Source of the DNA: JAJFVC01 sp039698075
GTDB taxonomy: Bacteria; Planctomycetota; Planctomycetia; Pirellulales; Thermoguttaceae
Direction: 5' to 3'
Length of the DNA: 49,114 nucleotides
Assembly (NCBI GenBank): GCA_039698075.1
Contig: JBDKTJ010000059.1
Location: forward strand, 1 to 49,114
Under the pieces are notes generated by a model, which was given only the letters and a program-made list of their open reading frames with translations, ran no database searches and was not told where the DNA came from. Within the stretch, counting starts at the first letter, position 1, and each line of letters begins with the position of its first letter. Made by a program: the position numbers and the translations under genes. This document shows, piece after piece, positions 23,873-32,252 of the stretch.

Positions 23873-24535
23873 AATTGCGGAGAACGGGTGGAAACGGAGA
23901 GCGGAAGCCGCAACGCGACGTCCCGAACTCCGAACCCGGATCTTTACGCCTCGGATCCCTAACCACGAACCTCCGATCAACTTTTGCCAGATCAACGACG
24001 CGGTTTCCCGGCAGACTTCGCAGCAGCCGTGGACCGCCAACGCACAGTATTTTACCCAAGTATTGCTCGTTATGCGATTCGCCCAGCCCGCATAATCGCC
24101 GGCCATGCTCCAATGATGGCTGCCAACCGTGTCGTGCGGAGCGTCAAACCGACGCTGACGACACTCCACCCGATGAAATCGCAAAACTCGGTCCATTCGC
24201 TGCCAAAGGTCGGCGTCTCGCACCGGCACCATTTGTCCAAAATATTCCCAACGCCAATCGTTCTCGCGCCACTCCGTCACCCCATACGAAATCCCCTGCT
24301 CCACGTATTGAGTGCTTCCGACCAACGTCACTCGCGACGGCTGGTCCAGCGACTCCAACGCGCGCAGCACGGTCAATAGGTTGAGCCGTTCTCCCCACAC
24401 AAAGGGCTCCGTATCGGAGACTTCGATCACCGCGTCCTGACCATTCACCGGACGCAACGTAAATCGCCAATGTCCGATTCCGGCGATCTGGCTCACTTTG
24501 GCCGTCAACACGTAATGGGGCGTTGGATCATTCAT
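23861..24535 (-). CDS. Degenerate RNase H-like protein
   Basis: Protein of 224 residues whose middle reads like ribonuclease HI. GHWRFTLRP matches the first strand, WGERLNLLTVLRALESL the ELxAxxxALExL helix, RVTLVGSTQYVEQGISYGVTEW the DSQYVxxGI segment, and DLWQRMDRVLRFHRVECRQRRFD the DLWxxLDxxLxxH helix and following strand. The catalytic Asp of the usual TDSQYV is replaced (GSTQYV), so nuclease activity is doubtful. A C-terminal extension rich in Cys and His (HHWSMAGDY, CCEVC) follows. There is no Shine-Dalgarno. The last residues are encoded by a repeat array. It may be a fold-retaining pseudoenzyme; function unknown. Confidence 0.62.
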   Translation of the reverse strand: MNDPTPHYVLTAKVSQIAGIGHWRFTLRPVNGQDAVIEVSDTEPFVWGERLNLLTVLRALESLDQPSRVTLVGSTQYVEQGISYGVTEWRENDWRWEYFGQMVPVRDADLWQRMDRVLRFHRVECRQRRFDAPHDTVGSHHWSMAGDYAGWANRITSNTWVKYCALAVHGCCEVCRETASLIWQKLIGGSWLGIRGVKIRVRSSGRRVAASALRFHPFSAIPNP

Positions 24536-24814
24536 CGGAGGTTTTTCGGTAACACTATGGAGAACTTGGGCAAGGCTGCGAAATCAGCAAAACTGATATG
24601 ACACACGTCATCAACACCAAGGAGGGGTGTAAGGCAGTTTCTGTGGCAGGAAAGTCTATCTGTCCGCCAAGGTGACCCAAGACGGACCGTTTTTACTTAT
24701 CGGAACTCACACCGCAGTTTCTCTAGTTTATCACATCACACTTCTAGCACGGATACCTTTTTCGATGAAAAACGACTATAAAAATACGAAGGATACCCCA
24801 CGACAAGGCGCCGC

Positions 24815-25642
24815 ATGACTTTTCCCAGCACTCATCTGACCCTGATCCAACGGTTGGCGTCCGGCGGCACGGAGGCCGATTGGCAGCGGTTTTGGCAGAA
24901 CTACTGGGGGCCTCTGTGTCGGTTCTCGTTGCGGTTTGGCGCGAAAAACCTGGACGAGGCCGAGGACGTCGCCTCCAAAACTTTCGAGGCCCTTTGGGAA
25001 CAACGGCTGTTGGTCCGCTGGGCCGCCAACCGCTCGGCCAAGCTGCGAACCTTGTTGTGCAGCGTGGTGCGAAACATCCTCTCGCATCGGAATCGGGTTC
25101 AAGCCGGCCGAGACCGGCATCGGGAAGACTTGGTCGACCACGTTGAACAGTTGAATCCGCCGCCGGCCGACTATGCCGACGCTTTTTATGCCGCCTGGGT
25201 CGAAGACGTCGTCCAGCAGACCGTCGAAACCCTGGCCGCCGAGTATTGTCAAAAAGGCCAGGCCGACTACGTTCGGGTGCTCTATGGCCGGCTGTGCCAA
25301 GGCATGAGCATCGCGGAAACCGCACAAGCCCTCGAGCTGTCTGCCACCGCCGTGGACCATTATTTCCGCCATGCTCGAGATCGCCTCGGCAAAATTCTCG
25401 AGATTCAAGTCCGGGATCAGGTCGAATGCTGCTGTCCCGAGGAGGATCGCGGCCCAGAGTTCGCCGTCGAATGGCAACGTCTGGGCCAATATCTGGTCGA
25501 CCACGGCGGCCTGGAAGACGCCGTGCGTGCGGCCTACGAGGTTTGGAGTCCGGCGCAAACCAATCGCTGCAAGGCGTCCGGCCTGAAAAAACTCCAAGAA
25601 AGTCGGATTTTTATCCGCGAAAACCGGCCGACTGCTTCATGA
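24815..25642 (+). CDS. ECF-type RNA polymerase sigma factor with C-terminal extension
   Basis: Sigma-70 family protein of the extracytoplasmic-function type, 275 residues. Region 2 is at about residues 20-95 (DWQRFWQNYWGPLCRFSLRFG, then LDEAEDVASKTFEALWE). Region 4 is at about 135-195, with the helix-turn-helix GMSIAETAQALELSATAVDHYFRHARDRLG. A further 75-80 residues beyond region 4 (from CCCPEEDRGPEF on) are longer than in ordinary ECFs, as in several planctomycete groups. No anti-sigma factor is adjacent. A rhomboid protease, PspA and a receptor kinase follow on the same strand, so a link to envelope signalling is plausible but inferred. AAGG lies upstream of the ATG. Confidence 0.8.
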   Translation: MTFPSTHLTLIQRLASGGTEADWQRFWQNYWGPLCRFSLRFGAKNLDEAEDVASKTFEALWEQRLLVRWAANRSAKLRTLLCSVVRNILSHRNRVQAGRDRHREDLVDHVEQLNPPPADYADAFYAAWVEDVVQQTVETLAAEYCQKGQADYVRVLYGRLCQGMSIAETAQALELSATAVDHYFRHARDRLGKILEIQVRDQVECCCPEEDRGPEFAVEWQRLGQYLVDHGGLEDAVRAAYEVWSPAQTNRCKASGLKKLQESRIFIRENRPTAS

Positions 25643-25701
25643 AGATTGATGAGGCCCAAGGGAGGTCCGACGTCCAGGGCCGTTCGCACTTGCGCGTTGT
25701 C

Positions 25702-25733
25702 GCCTGTTGACCTTGTGCAAAAACAGGCCTTTT
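25702..25733 (+). terminator. Candidate terminator after the sigma factor gene
   Basis: A 7-bp perfect stem (GCCTGTT/AACAGGC) with a 13-nt loop is followed by C and TTTT. The same stretch also contains TTGACC...TTTTAG with a 17-bp spacer, which could be a promoter for the next gene; the two readings cannot be separated by eye. Confidence 0.42.
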
Positions 25734-25862
25734 AGACGCAGTGTTGGACGGCAACCCGTAAAAGACAACCTGTCGCCACGCCCCAACCGTCGGGTTTAGG
25801 CAGTTTGTCCGGCCGTCAGCCCTCCCAGAATTGGCCGATCACTCAACACGAGGAGTCTGGCC

Positions 25863-26546
25863 ATGTTTCTTCCTCTTCCGTTGGAATTTCGATATCTCGG
25901 CGACAAGAACGGTTTGCCGGCCGCCAACGTGGCGTTGGTCATCGCGAATGTGTTGTTCTATTTGTTCGGATGGAGCTATCCCACCGGCGCCGGCCCGGCC
26001 AGTGTGCTCCTGTACGGATTCTGCCACGTCGGATTCTGGCATCTGGTGCTCAACCTTTGGGTGCTTTGGGTGTTTGGCAATCCGGTGAACCGTCGGCTGG
26101 GCAACGGACTGTATCTGTTGGTCTATCTGGGCAGTGTTTTGGCGGTCGGCCTGGTCGCCCGAGTCCTGGTGCCGTCCGGATTGGTCGGGGCGTCGGGCGC
26201 TATTTTTGCGATCATCACCATGGCCCTGATCCTGATGCCGACGGCGACGGTCGAGTTCGGCTATTTGGCCGCTTTTCCGGTGACGCTTCTGCTGGCGTTG
26301 TTTCGCCGCCCTCAATACGAATTGAACTGGTTCATCAGTTGGGGAACCGGCGCCGTGCCCGCGTTGTGGTGCCTGGCGTTGATTCCGCTGATGGAGTTGT
26401 GCTCGGTGGCCGGACGCGCCTTGACGTATGGCTGGGGTTCCTGTTGGACGCCGCTGGCCCATCTGTTGGGCATCGCCTGCGGTGTGGCCGCGTTGCTCAT
26501 GCTGCCCGAAAAAGTCACCGGCCGCCGCTCGTCGTACGGTTTTTGA
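25863..26546 (+). CDS. Rhomboid-family intramembrane serine protease
   Basis: Polytopic membrane protein of 227 residues with a rhomboid pattern: HVGFWHLVLNLWVLWVFGNPV (residues 55-75), the catalytic-type GASGAIF (Ser 111), and a His in a later helix (TPLAHLLGIACGV, His 200). These form the Ser-His dyad of intramembrane proteases that cleave transmembrane substrates. About six hydrophobic segments are visible. The insert between the Ser and His helices (FRRPQYELNWF) is longer than usual. GAGGAG precedes the ATG. PspA follows 43 bp later, so co-transcription is likely. An inactive relative is possible, but both catalytic residues are present. Confidence 0.8.
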   Translation: MFLPLPLEFRYLGDKNGLPAANVALVIANVLFYLFGWSYPTGAGPASVLLYGFCHVGFWHLVLNLWVLWVFGNPVNRRLGNGLYLLVYLGSVLAVGLVARVLVPSGLVGASGAIFAIITMALILMPTATVEFGYLAAFPVTLLLALFRRPQYELNWFISWGTGAVPALWCLALIPLMELCSVAGRALTYGWGSCWTPLAHLLGIACGVAALLMLPEKVTGRRSSYGF

Positions 26547-26589
26547 ACGAATGTTTTGATTCAGAAATTCATCATGAAGGGAGAGCGTC

Positions 26590-27270
26590 ATGGGAGTGTT
26601 CAAGCGTATTTCCGACATCATTTCCGCCAACCTGAACGATATGGCCGACGGTTTGGAAGACCCCGAGCGGATGTTGAAGCAGGCGGTCCGCGAAATGGAG
26701 GAAACCATCGCCGAGGTCACCTCGCAAACGGCCAAAGCGATGGCCAATGAAACGACGCTGCAGCGAGAATTGGATCGCAACCGAAGCCAGCGGCAACAGT
26801 GGCAAAGCCGCGCCGAAAAGGCCGTCGAGGAAGGCAGCGACGATCTGGCCCGCAAGGCGCTGGCCCGCAAAAACGAACACGACAAATTGGTCGCCGCGTT
26901 GCAGGACCAACTGAACGCCGCTCAAGAGGCCAGCGCCAACCTGCGTTGTCAATTGGCCGCCATGAAGGCCAAGTTGGCCGAAGGCAAGCGGAATCTCGCC
27001 ACGCTGTCGGCGCGTCAGCGGGCCGCCGATTTCCGAAAGAAGATGGAAACCCAATCGGCCGTCCCCTCGTCCGAGGTCGACCAAAACGCCTTTGCAAAGT
27101 TCGATCGCATGAGAGCCAAGGTCGAACAGGCCGAAGCCGAAGCCGCCGCCATGGCCGAACTGCGAACCCTCGGCAACGACGCCGTCTCGGAAACCTCCGC
27201 CGACAACACCGACGAAGACGCCAACGTCTCGGCCGAACTGGACGAACTGAAACGCAAACTGCGCAAGTGA
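26590..27270 (+). CDS. pspA: PspA/IM30 family phage-shock protein
   Basis: Membrane-binding, ESCRT-III-like protein of the PspA/IM30/Vipp1 family, 226 residues (family about 220-230). The start MGVFKRISDIISANLNDMADGLEDPERML is the amphipathic helix plus first hairpin typical of PspA. The rest is a long coiled coil (EMEETIAEVTSQTAKAMANE, KNEHDKLVAALQDQLNAAQE, MKAKLAEGKRNLATLSARQ) with an acidic C-terminal part. It acts at the inner face of the cytoplasmic membrane under envelope stress. A strong GGGAGAG site precedes the ATG. It lies between the rhomboid protease and the receptor kinase; no PspF or PspBC homologue is present, so regulation must differ from E. coli. Confidence 0.9.
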   Translation: MGVFKRISDIISANLNDMADGLEDPERMLKQAVREMEETIAEVTSQTAKAMANETTLQRELDRNRSQRQQWQSRAEKAVEEGSDDLARKALARKNEHDKLVAALQDQLNAAQEASANLRCQLAAMKAKLAEGKRNLATLSARQRAADFRKKMETQSAVPSSEVDQNAFAKFDRMRAKVEQAEAEAAAMAELRTLGNDAVSETSADNTDEDANVSAELDELKRKLRK

Positions 27271-27309
27271 TCGGCCGCTGATCATCATTCCCAAAGATCC
27301 TCCGATCGC

Positions 27310-27315
27310 TATAAT
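27310..27315 (+). promoter_or_regulatory. Candidate -10 element of the kinase gene
   Basis: TATAAT lies 64 bp before the kinase start, in the 109-bp gap after pspA. The -35 region is poor. It suggests the kinase can be expressed separately from pspA. Confidence 0.45.
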
Positions 27316-27379
27316 GGACACATGGTGATGGTCCGCAACCGACTTCCATGAACAAGCACCGTCTGAAAGGAAAGCCGGC

Positions 27380-30300
27380 ATGACCAAGGCCGACGCCGAC
27401 TCGCCGTCGCGCATTCCGCTTGCCACTTGGTTGGCTCAACAGACGTCGTTTGACCTGCGCGGCGGACTCGCTTTGATCCGGCAGCTTGCCGAACAGGTGC
27501 TGTCCTTGCACGGCAACGGGCGAATCCATCGCGCGATCGATGGCGATTCGGTGACGGTGGACCTCGAAGGCCGTCCGTATCTGTCGGCGCCGGGCGAACC
27601 TCGACCATTCGGCGGCGACCGGTCCGATCCCGAGTTCTGCCCGCCCGAACTGGTCGGCGGCCGCGGCGTCACGTTGCCCCAGCAACTCGACGAGGCCGTC
27701 CAAGAAATCCAAAAGGCCGGTTATGACGTAGATCCGCGACGCATCGACGTCTATCAGTTGGGCGTGCTGCTTTTTCGATGGATGATCGGCGAGTCGATCG
27801 CAACGTATGTCTACGATCCAAAAATCAAAAACCGCGTGTCGAGCGCGCTGCGTGCCGTGCTGGAGCCCGCGCTCGGGCTGGACGGTCCGAAGCGGCTTGC
27901 CGATTGCGGGCTGTGGATCGCCGCGATCGACCAATCGCTGCGGCAGTTGGATGGGCCCAAGACGGACGCTTTTCCCGGCCCGAACGGCGACCCAAAACTT
28001 CCCTTTGAGCGATTGGGCCATTTTCGGATTCTCGAACGTATCGGCGGCGGCGGGATGGGCGACGTCTATCGCGCGGACGACGAGTCGCTCGGCCGATCGG
28101 TGGCCATCAAGGTGCTGCCGGCGCCGTTGGCCCGCGACGCCGAGTTCGTCCGCCGATTTCACGCCGAGGCCGCGGCAGCCGCCAGCGTGGCGCATCCCAA
28201 CATCGTGCCGATCCACTTTATCGGCGAGGACGCCGGCCATCATTATTTCGCCATGCAACTGATCGAGGGCGAATCGTTGGCCCAGCGGCTCAACCGCCAA
28301 GGACGATTCTCGTGCGACGAGGCCCTCGATTGCATCGTGCAGTGCTTGCAGGGATTGCAGGCGGCGCATCATCGCGGGCTGATCCATCGGGACATCAAGC
28401 CCGGCAACATTCTGATCGAACGCGAGACGGGCCGGGCGATGCTGGTCGATTTCGGGCTGGTTCGCCGACTCGACGACAACGCTCGCAACACCGCCACCGG
28501 CGTCATCATGGGCACGGTCGACTACATCGCGCCCGAGCAAGCTCGCGGCCGGGCGGTCGACGCCCGAACCGACCTTTACTCGCTGGGCGTGCTGTTCTAT
28601 CAGTTGCTGGCCGGCCACCTGCCGTTCACGGCCGACAGTCCCACGTCGATGATTTTTCAGCACGCCTATGAGCCGCCGTTTCCTTTGGAAAAGTCCGTGC
28701 CGAACGTGCCGCGGCCGATCGTCGACATCGTCGCGCGGATGATGGCCAAGGACCCGAACGAACGTTACCCGGACTGTGCGGCGGTGCTGGCCGACATCGC
28801 GGCCTATCGTAAAGGCTGTCCTCTGGCCTCTTTTTCAACCGAAGCCGCCGGACCATCCGATACGGCGTCCGAGCCGTCGCCGGTGTTTCAAGAGAACTCG
28901 TTGCGACAGGCCCGCGACTGGGCGGCCACGATGTTTCGCCGCGTCGCGCCCCAATGGGTTCAAAATCTCCAGGGCACGACCCTGCAAATGGACGCCGCCG
29001 TGGCCCAGCATCAGCGTCAACGCGACCGGTTGGCCAAGTTGCTCGAAGAAGCCCGCAGTCTAAAAAACCATTTATTGCCCGAGGAACTCGAAGACCTCCA
29101 GCGACAATTCGACGCCGCCGACGCCAAGCTGATTCAGCTTCGCAGCCAACAGCAGTTGCTCAAGGCGAGATTGCAATCGGCCGAGGTGCAACGCCAGTTG
29201 GAAGGCGGGCCGCCGGCGTCCCATCACCGGCGTTTTCGGTGGTCCGTTGTCATGCTGGTCATGGCCGGCGGTGTCGGGCTGCTCATCTTCGCCCTGTTGC
29301 TGCTGCTCATAGGTTGGAGGCCCGTTCCGACCTCTCTTGCCGGAGGTTGGGTGCTCACGCTCCCCTCTCAAACCCAACATCACGCGACGATTTCCAACGC
29401 CGGGGAAGGCCGATATTTGCTTCGCACCGGCGGCAACATGACCGGGGTCTATCAACTTCGCGGCGACAAGCTGGCGATGCTCGAACCGCAAGATCAACGA
29501 TTGACAGAGTTCGTCTGGCAGGTCGAAAATCCGAACCAAATGGTTCTGATCGAGTCGCCGCCGATTGGAAAAACCGGCGCCGAGTACCGCGGCGCGATGT
29601 TGAAACGCACGTCGATGTCCGATGCCGTCCCACAGCCAAAGCCGAATGTCGCCATGGGCAACTTGGCAATGTCCGACAATTTCCGCAAATCGCTCAATCG
29701 CGCAATCGAGAAAAAAGGAGCGAACGCCGCGGTTTACGTCATCGGCAATTCGCCGAATCACCAGATCATGACGCAAATAGCGTCCGGCTTGGGCCTGCGC
29801 GTTGGTTCGTCCTTCAACTGGAAATACGACAAATATCTGCCGCAAGCCAAGGGGCACATCCTCCTGATTGAAACGCACGGAGGCAAGCCGATCGTTTCCA
29901 AAAACATTCTGGAAGCGTATTTTCCCAAGGCGACTGCGGGACTTTCGCTTCCCTTGAGGTCGATCCAAATCGACGATACATTCATCATCTTCGTGGAATT
30001 CGACGAGCCGCTTTCCATCGGTAAAACTGGCGGCAACGGCAGTCCAACAAACGCCGCGTTCAAGGGCATCGCTTTTCGCTGTGAAGCCGACGCCTCGACC
30101 GCCGTCTCCCTCCAACTCAAAACGCCCTCGCACAACAAGACGGTCCGGACTTGGAAAATCCAAACGCCCGCAACGTTTACGCTCAATCCGAGCGAGTTGA
30201 CGACCGACAACTACAAGCTGTTCGTGTCGGCGGACGGTTACGCCAGCCAGGTGATCAGTCTCCGCGTCTCGAAAACCGCCGTCAAGGCCAGCTCCGAAAA

Positions 30301-30727
30301 CGTGACGCTCTATCGAAAGCGATACGTCGTGGTTCGGTACGCGCGCAACCGCGACGGTTCACGCGATCTCTCGCCGGCAAAAACGCAACAAGATCGATTG
30401 GCCGTGTCCCATTGGGGACAAATCCCAGGTCTGCGCGGCGATTGGCAAATCTGGCAGAAGGGCCCGGACCTCTACTTCGAGTTGCATCGCTACGGAGCAA
30501 GTTTCGGATTCGTCGAAGCGCCGGCGGGAGCGATTTTCGACAAGTTGCGTTGGGCGCCCGAAAACGACCAATATGTCTCCGCCAGCGTTCTGGCCCGGCC
30601 CGGGCAGATTCTTTTCACTCGCATTGCGGGCAACAATCCCACCGAGCAATGTTACGCGAAGATGGAAGTGGAGGCGATCACCGACCAGCCGCCCGAGGGC
30701 GTTGAATTTATCGAGAGTTCCAGGTAA
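27380..30727 (+). CDS. Tandem pseudokinase/Ser-Thr kinase receptor
   Basis: Large receptor-type protein kinase, 1115 residues. Residues 1-200 look like a decayed kinase: HGNGRIHRAIDGDSVTVD mimics the HRDxKPxN loop but lacks its Asp, and CPPE plus DVYQLGVLLFRWMIGES mimic APE and the F-helix. Residues about 212-480 are a complete PknB-type kinase: IGGGGMGDVY, VAIK (Lys 244), HRDIKPGN (about 336-343), DFG (357-359), APEQ. A coiled coil (about 530-610) leads to one membrane segment (about 623-646). The remaining 470 residues are predicted outside and include a beta-rich Lipocalin_5-like stretch (LAGGWVLTLPS...) and further beta domains of unknown kind. It follows pspA by 109 bp. It probably senses an envelope signal and phosphorylates unknown cytoplasmic targets. 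Confidence 0.87.
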   Translation: MTKADADSPSRIPLATWLAQQTSFDLRGGLALIRQLAEQVLSLHGNGRIHRAIDGDSVTVDLEGRPYLSAPGEPRPFGGDRSDPEFCPPELVGGRGVTLPQQLDEAVQEIQKAGYDVDPRRIDVYQLGVLLFRWMIGESIATYVYDPKIKNRVSSALRAVLEPALGLDGPKRLADCGLWIAAIDQSLRQLDGPKTDAFPGPNGDPKLPFERLGHFRILERIGGGGMGDVYRADDESLGRSVAIKVLPAPLARDAEFVRRFHAEAAAAASVAHPNIVPIHFIGEDAGHHYFAMQLIEGESLAQRLNRQGRFSCDEALDCIVQCLQGLQAAHHRGLIHRDIKPGNILIERETGRAMLVDFGLVRRLDDNARNTATGVIMGTVDYIAPEQARGRAVDARTDLYSLGVLFYQLLAGHLPFTADSPTSMIFQHAYEPPFPLEKSVPNVPRPIVDIVARMMAKDPNERYPDCAAVLADIAAYRKGCPLASFSTEAAGPSDTASEPSPVFQENSLRQARDWAATMFRRVAPQWVQNLQGTTLQMDAAVAQHQRQRDRLAKLLEEARSLKNHLLPEELEDLQRQFDAADAKLIQLRSQQQLLKARLQSAEVQRQLEGGPPASHHRRFRWSVVMLVMAGGVGLLIFALLLLLIGWRPVPTSLAGGWVLTLPSQTQHHATISNAGEGRYLLRTGGNMTGVYQLRGDKLAMLEPQDQRLTEFVWQVENPNQMVLIESPPIGKTGAEYRGAMLKRTSMSDAVPQPKPNVAMGNLAMSDNFRKSLNRAIEKKGANAAVYVIGNSPNHQIMTQIASGLGLRVGSSFNWKYDKYLPQAKGHILLIETHGGKPIVSKNILEAYFPKATAGLSLPLRSIQIDDTFIIFVEFDEPLSIGKTGGNGSPTNAAFKGIAFRCEADASTAVSLQLKTPSHNKTVRTWKIQTPATFTLNPSELTTDNYKLFVSADGYASQVISLRVSKTAVKASSENVTLYRKRYVVVRYARNRDGSRDLSPAKTQQDRLAVSHWGQIPGLRGDWQIWQKGPDLYFELHRYGASFGFVEAPAGAIFDKLRWAPENDQYVSASVLARPGQILFTRIAGNNPTEQCYAKMEVEAITDQPPEGVEFIESSR

Positions 30728-30792
30728 TCTGCGTTTCAACTTGAAACCGCAAGGAAGGTTTCCACCATCCCTTTTTCTGACCAGGAACTCTC

Positions 30793-30999
30793 ATGGAATG
30801 CCAACAAACCAAAAATGCAAAACGCTGCACGTGCACGTATGCGTCCTGCTCACGACACGGCCTTTGCTGCGAGTGCGTTCGCTACCATCTGGCGTCGAGC
30901 GAGTTGCCCGGCTGCTTCTTTCCGCCCGATGCCGAACGGACCTACGACCGCTCGTTCGCTCATTTTGCTCGGCTGGTCGACCAAGGCAAAATCGGATGA
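30793..30999 (+). CDS. DUF6485 family small Cys-rich protein
   Basis: Protein of 68 residues with eight Cys. Seven lie in the first 31 residues, in the pattern C-x8-C-x-C-x4-C-x5-CC-x-C, and the eighth is in ELPGCFFP. It then ends PDAERTYDRSFAHFARLV. This matches the small DUF6485 family (ECxxxxNxxxCxCTYxxCxRxGxCCECxxYHxxxxxLPGCFFP), so it is a real gene despite its size. The Cys set suggests a zinc- or iron-sulphur-binding protein; the function is unknown. The ATG follows an AGGA site and the stop lies 6 bp from the convergent M42 peptidase gene. Confidence 0.85.
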   Translation: MECQQTKNAKRCTCTYASCSRHGLCCECVRYHLASSELPGCFFPPDAERTYDRSFAHFARLVDQGKIG

Positions 31000-31005
31000 C
31001 GTCCG

Positions 31006-32070
31006 CTACGGCGTGAACTCGGCGGCGTCGGACAGTCCTTCGACAAACCGCGCCAGCAGGTCGGCCGCATGGTCGATGTCGTCCAGCGAAATCATCTCGA
31101 CCGGGCTGTGCATGTAACGGTTGGGGATGCTGACCAGGCCGGTGGCCATGCCGGCCCGATTGACTTGCATCACGTTCGCGTCGGTGCCGGTCGCCCGGGC
31201 CGAGGCCGCCAACTGGTAGGCGATCTGATGGGATTCGGCGGCGTCCATTAGGTGTTCGACCACCTTGGGGTTCATGTTCGGCCCGCGATGAATGACCGGG
31301 CCGCGACCGAGCCGGACGTCGCCTTCTTCTTTCTTCTCGATGGTCGGGCAATCGGTGGCGTGGGTCACATCGACGGCCACGCCGACTTGCGGATCGATGC
31401 CGAACGCGCTGGTCCGCGCTCCGCGCAGCCCGAGTTCTTCCTGAACCGTCGAGACGGCATACAGCCCGCAACGAAGTTTTTTGCCTGACCGGCAGGCCCG
31501 CCGCATCGCCTCGCAAACGACCCAGCATCCGGCCTTGTCGTCCATCGCGGGCGAAACGGCCAGCCGATTCCGAAGCTCATGGAACCCAAGCTCGACGGTC
31601 ACGGCGTCGCCGATCCGCACCAATTGTTGAGCCTCTTCCTTGTTGGACGCGCCGATGTCGAGCCAAAGGTCCTTGATCTTCGGCACTTGCTTCCGTTCTT
31701 CTTCGGTGAGCAGGTGGATGGGTTTTCGGGCGATGACGCCGAACACGGGCCCGTCGGCCGTCCAAACGCTCATCCGTTGGCCGATCAACATTTCGGGATC
31801 CCAACCGCCGATCGGCTGAACGTACAAAAACCCGTCGTCGTCGATGTGCTGAACGATCAAGCCGATCTGGTCACAATGACCGGCCAACATGGCCCGCAAC
31901 GGAGCGTCGGGGTTCTTCGCCAAGATGACGTTTCCGTGCAAATCGGTGCGGATCTCATCGGCGAAATCGGCGGCGAAATCGCGCACGATCCGCTGCACGC
32001 CGCTTTCGTAGCCCGAGGGGCTCGGCGTTTCCAGCAACGTTTTGAAAAAGGCGAGGGCTTTGGCGTCCAC
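31006..32070 (-). CDS. M42 family glutamyl aminopeptidase
   Basis: Dinuclear-metal aminopeptidase of the M42 family (TET-type cytosolic peptidases), 354 residues. Ligands and catalytic residues fall in family motifs: AGHCDQIG (His), SPAMDDKAGC (bridging Asp), STVQEELGLRGA (catalytic Glu-Glu), VAVDVTHATD (Asp) and RYMHSPVEM (last His). The N-terminal TPSPSGYE motif is also present. It degrades peptides in the cytoplasm, probably as a large oligomer. The start is GTG at 32070 after AAAGGA. It is convergent with the DUF6485 gene and divergent from homoserine dehydrogenase. Confidence 0.92.
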   Translation of the reverse strand: MDAKALAFFKTLLETPSPSGYESGVQRIVRDFAADFADEIRTDLHGNVILAKNPDAPLRAMLAGHCDQIGLIVQHIDDDGFLYVQPIGGWDPEMLIGQRMSVWTADGPVFGVIARKPIHLLTEEERKQVPKIKDLWLDIGASNKEEAQQLVRIGDAVTVELGFHELRNRLAVSPAMDDKAGCWVVCEAMRRACRSGKKLRCGLYAVSTVQEELGLRGARTSAFGIDPQVGVAVDVTHATDCPTIEKKEEGDVRLGRGPVIHRGPNMNPKVVEHLMDAAESHQIAYQLAASARATGTDANVMQVNRAGMATGLVSIPNRYMHSPVEMISLDDIDHAADLLARFVEGLSDAAEFTP

Positions 32071-32169
32071 GATGAATATCCTTTGCGGAAAATAGCGAGA
32101 ATTGTTCCAAGATCAATAAGTATGGCAATTTGCGCCGTTTTCGCAAGTCCGATCTCGAAACCGCCCACC

Positions 32170-32199
32170 TTGACGAGGGCCCTCAGGATCGCCTACGAT
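32170..32199 (+). promoter_or_regulatory. Promoter of homoserine dehydrogenase
   Basis: TTGACG (32170-32175) and TACGAT (32194-32199) with an 18-bp spacer, about 54 bp before the start codon. Confidence 0.55.
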
Positions 32200-32252
32200 A
32201 AAAGGTTCTTATATTTTTCGTTTCCTAAGAGAACGAGGAGGTGGTTTTAAGC

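Noticed and set aside
24590..24640. Possible small gene or riboswitch near AAGGAGGGGTGTAA upstream of the sigma factor
   Set aside because: The strong-looking ribosome site is followed at once by GTG TAA, and the 5-bp stem around it is too weak to call a structured RNA.
26717..28663. 648-codon minus-strand open frame across pspA and the kinase gene
   Set aside because: It covers two well-supported plus-strand genes, is rich in Arg/Pro/His as expected for an antisense shadow in GC-rich DNA, and matches no family.
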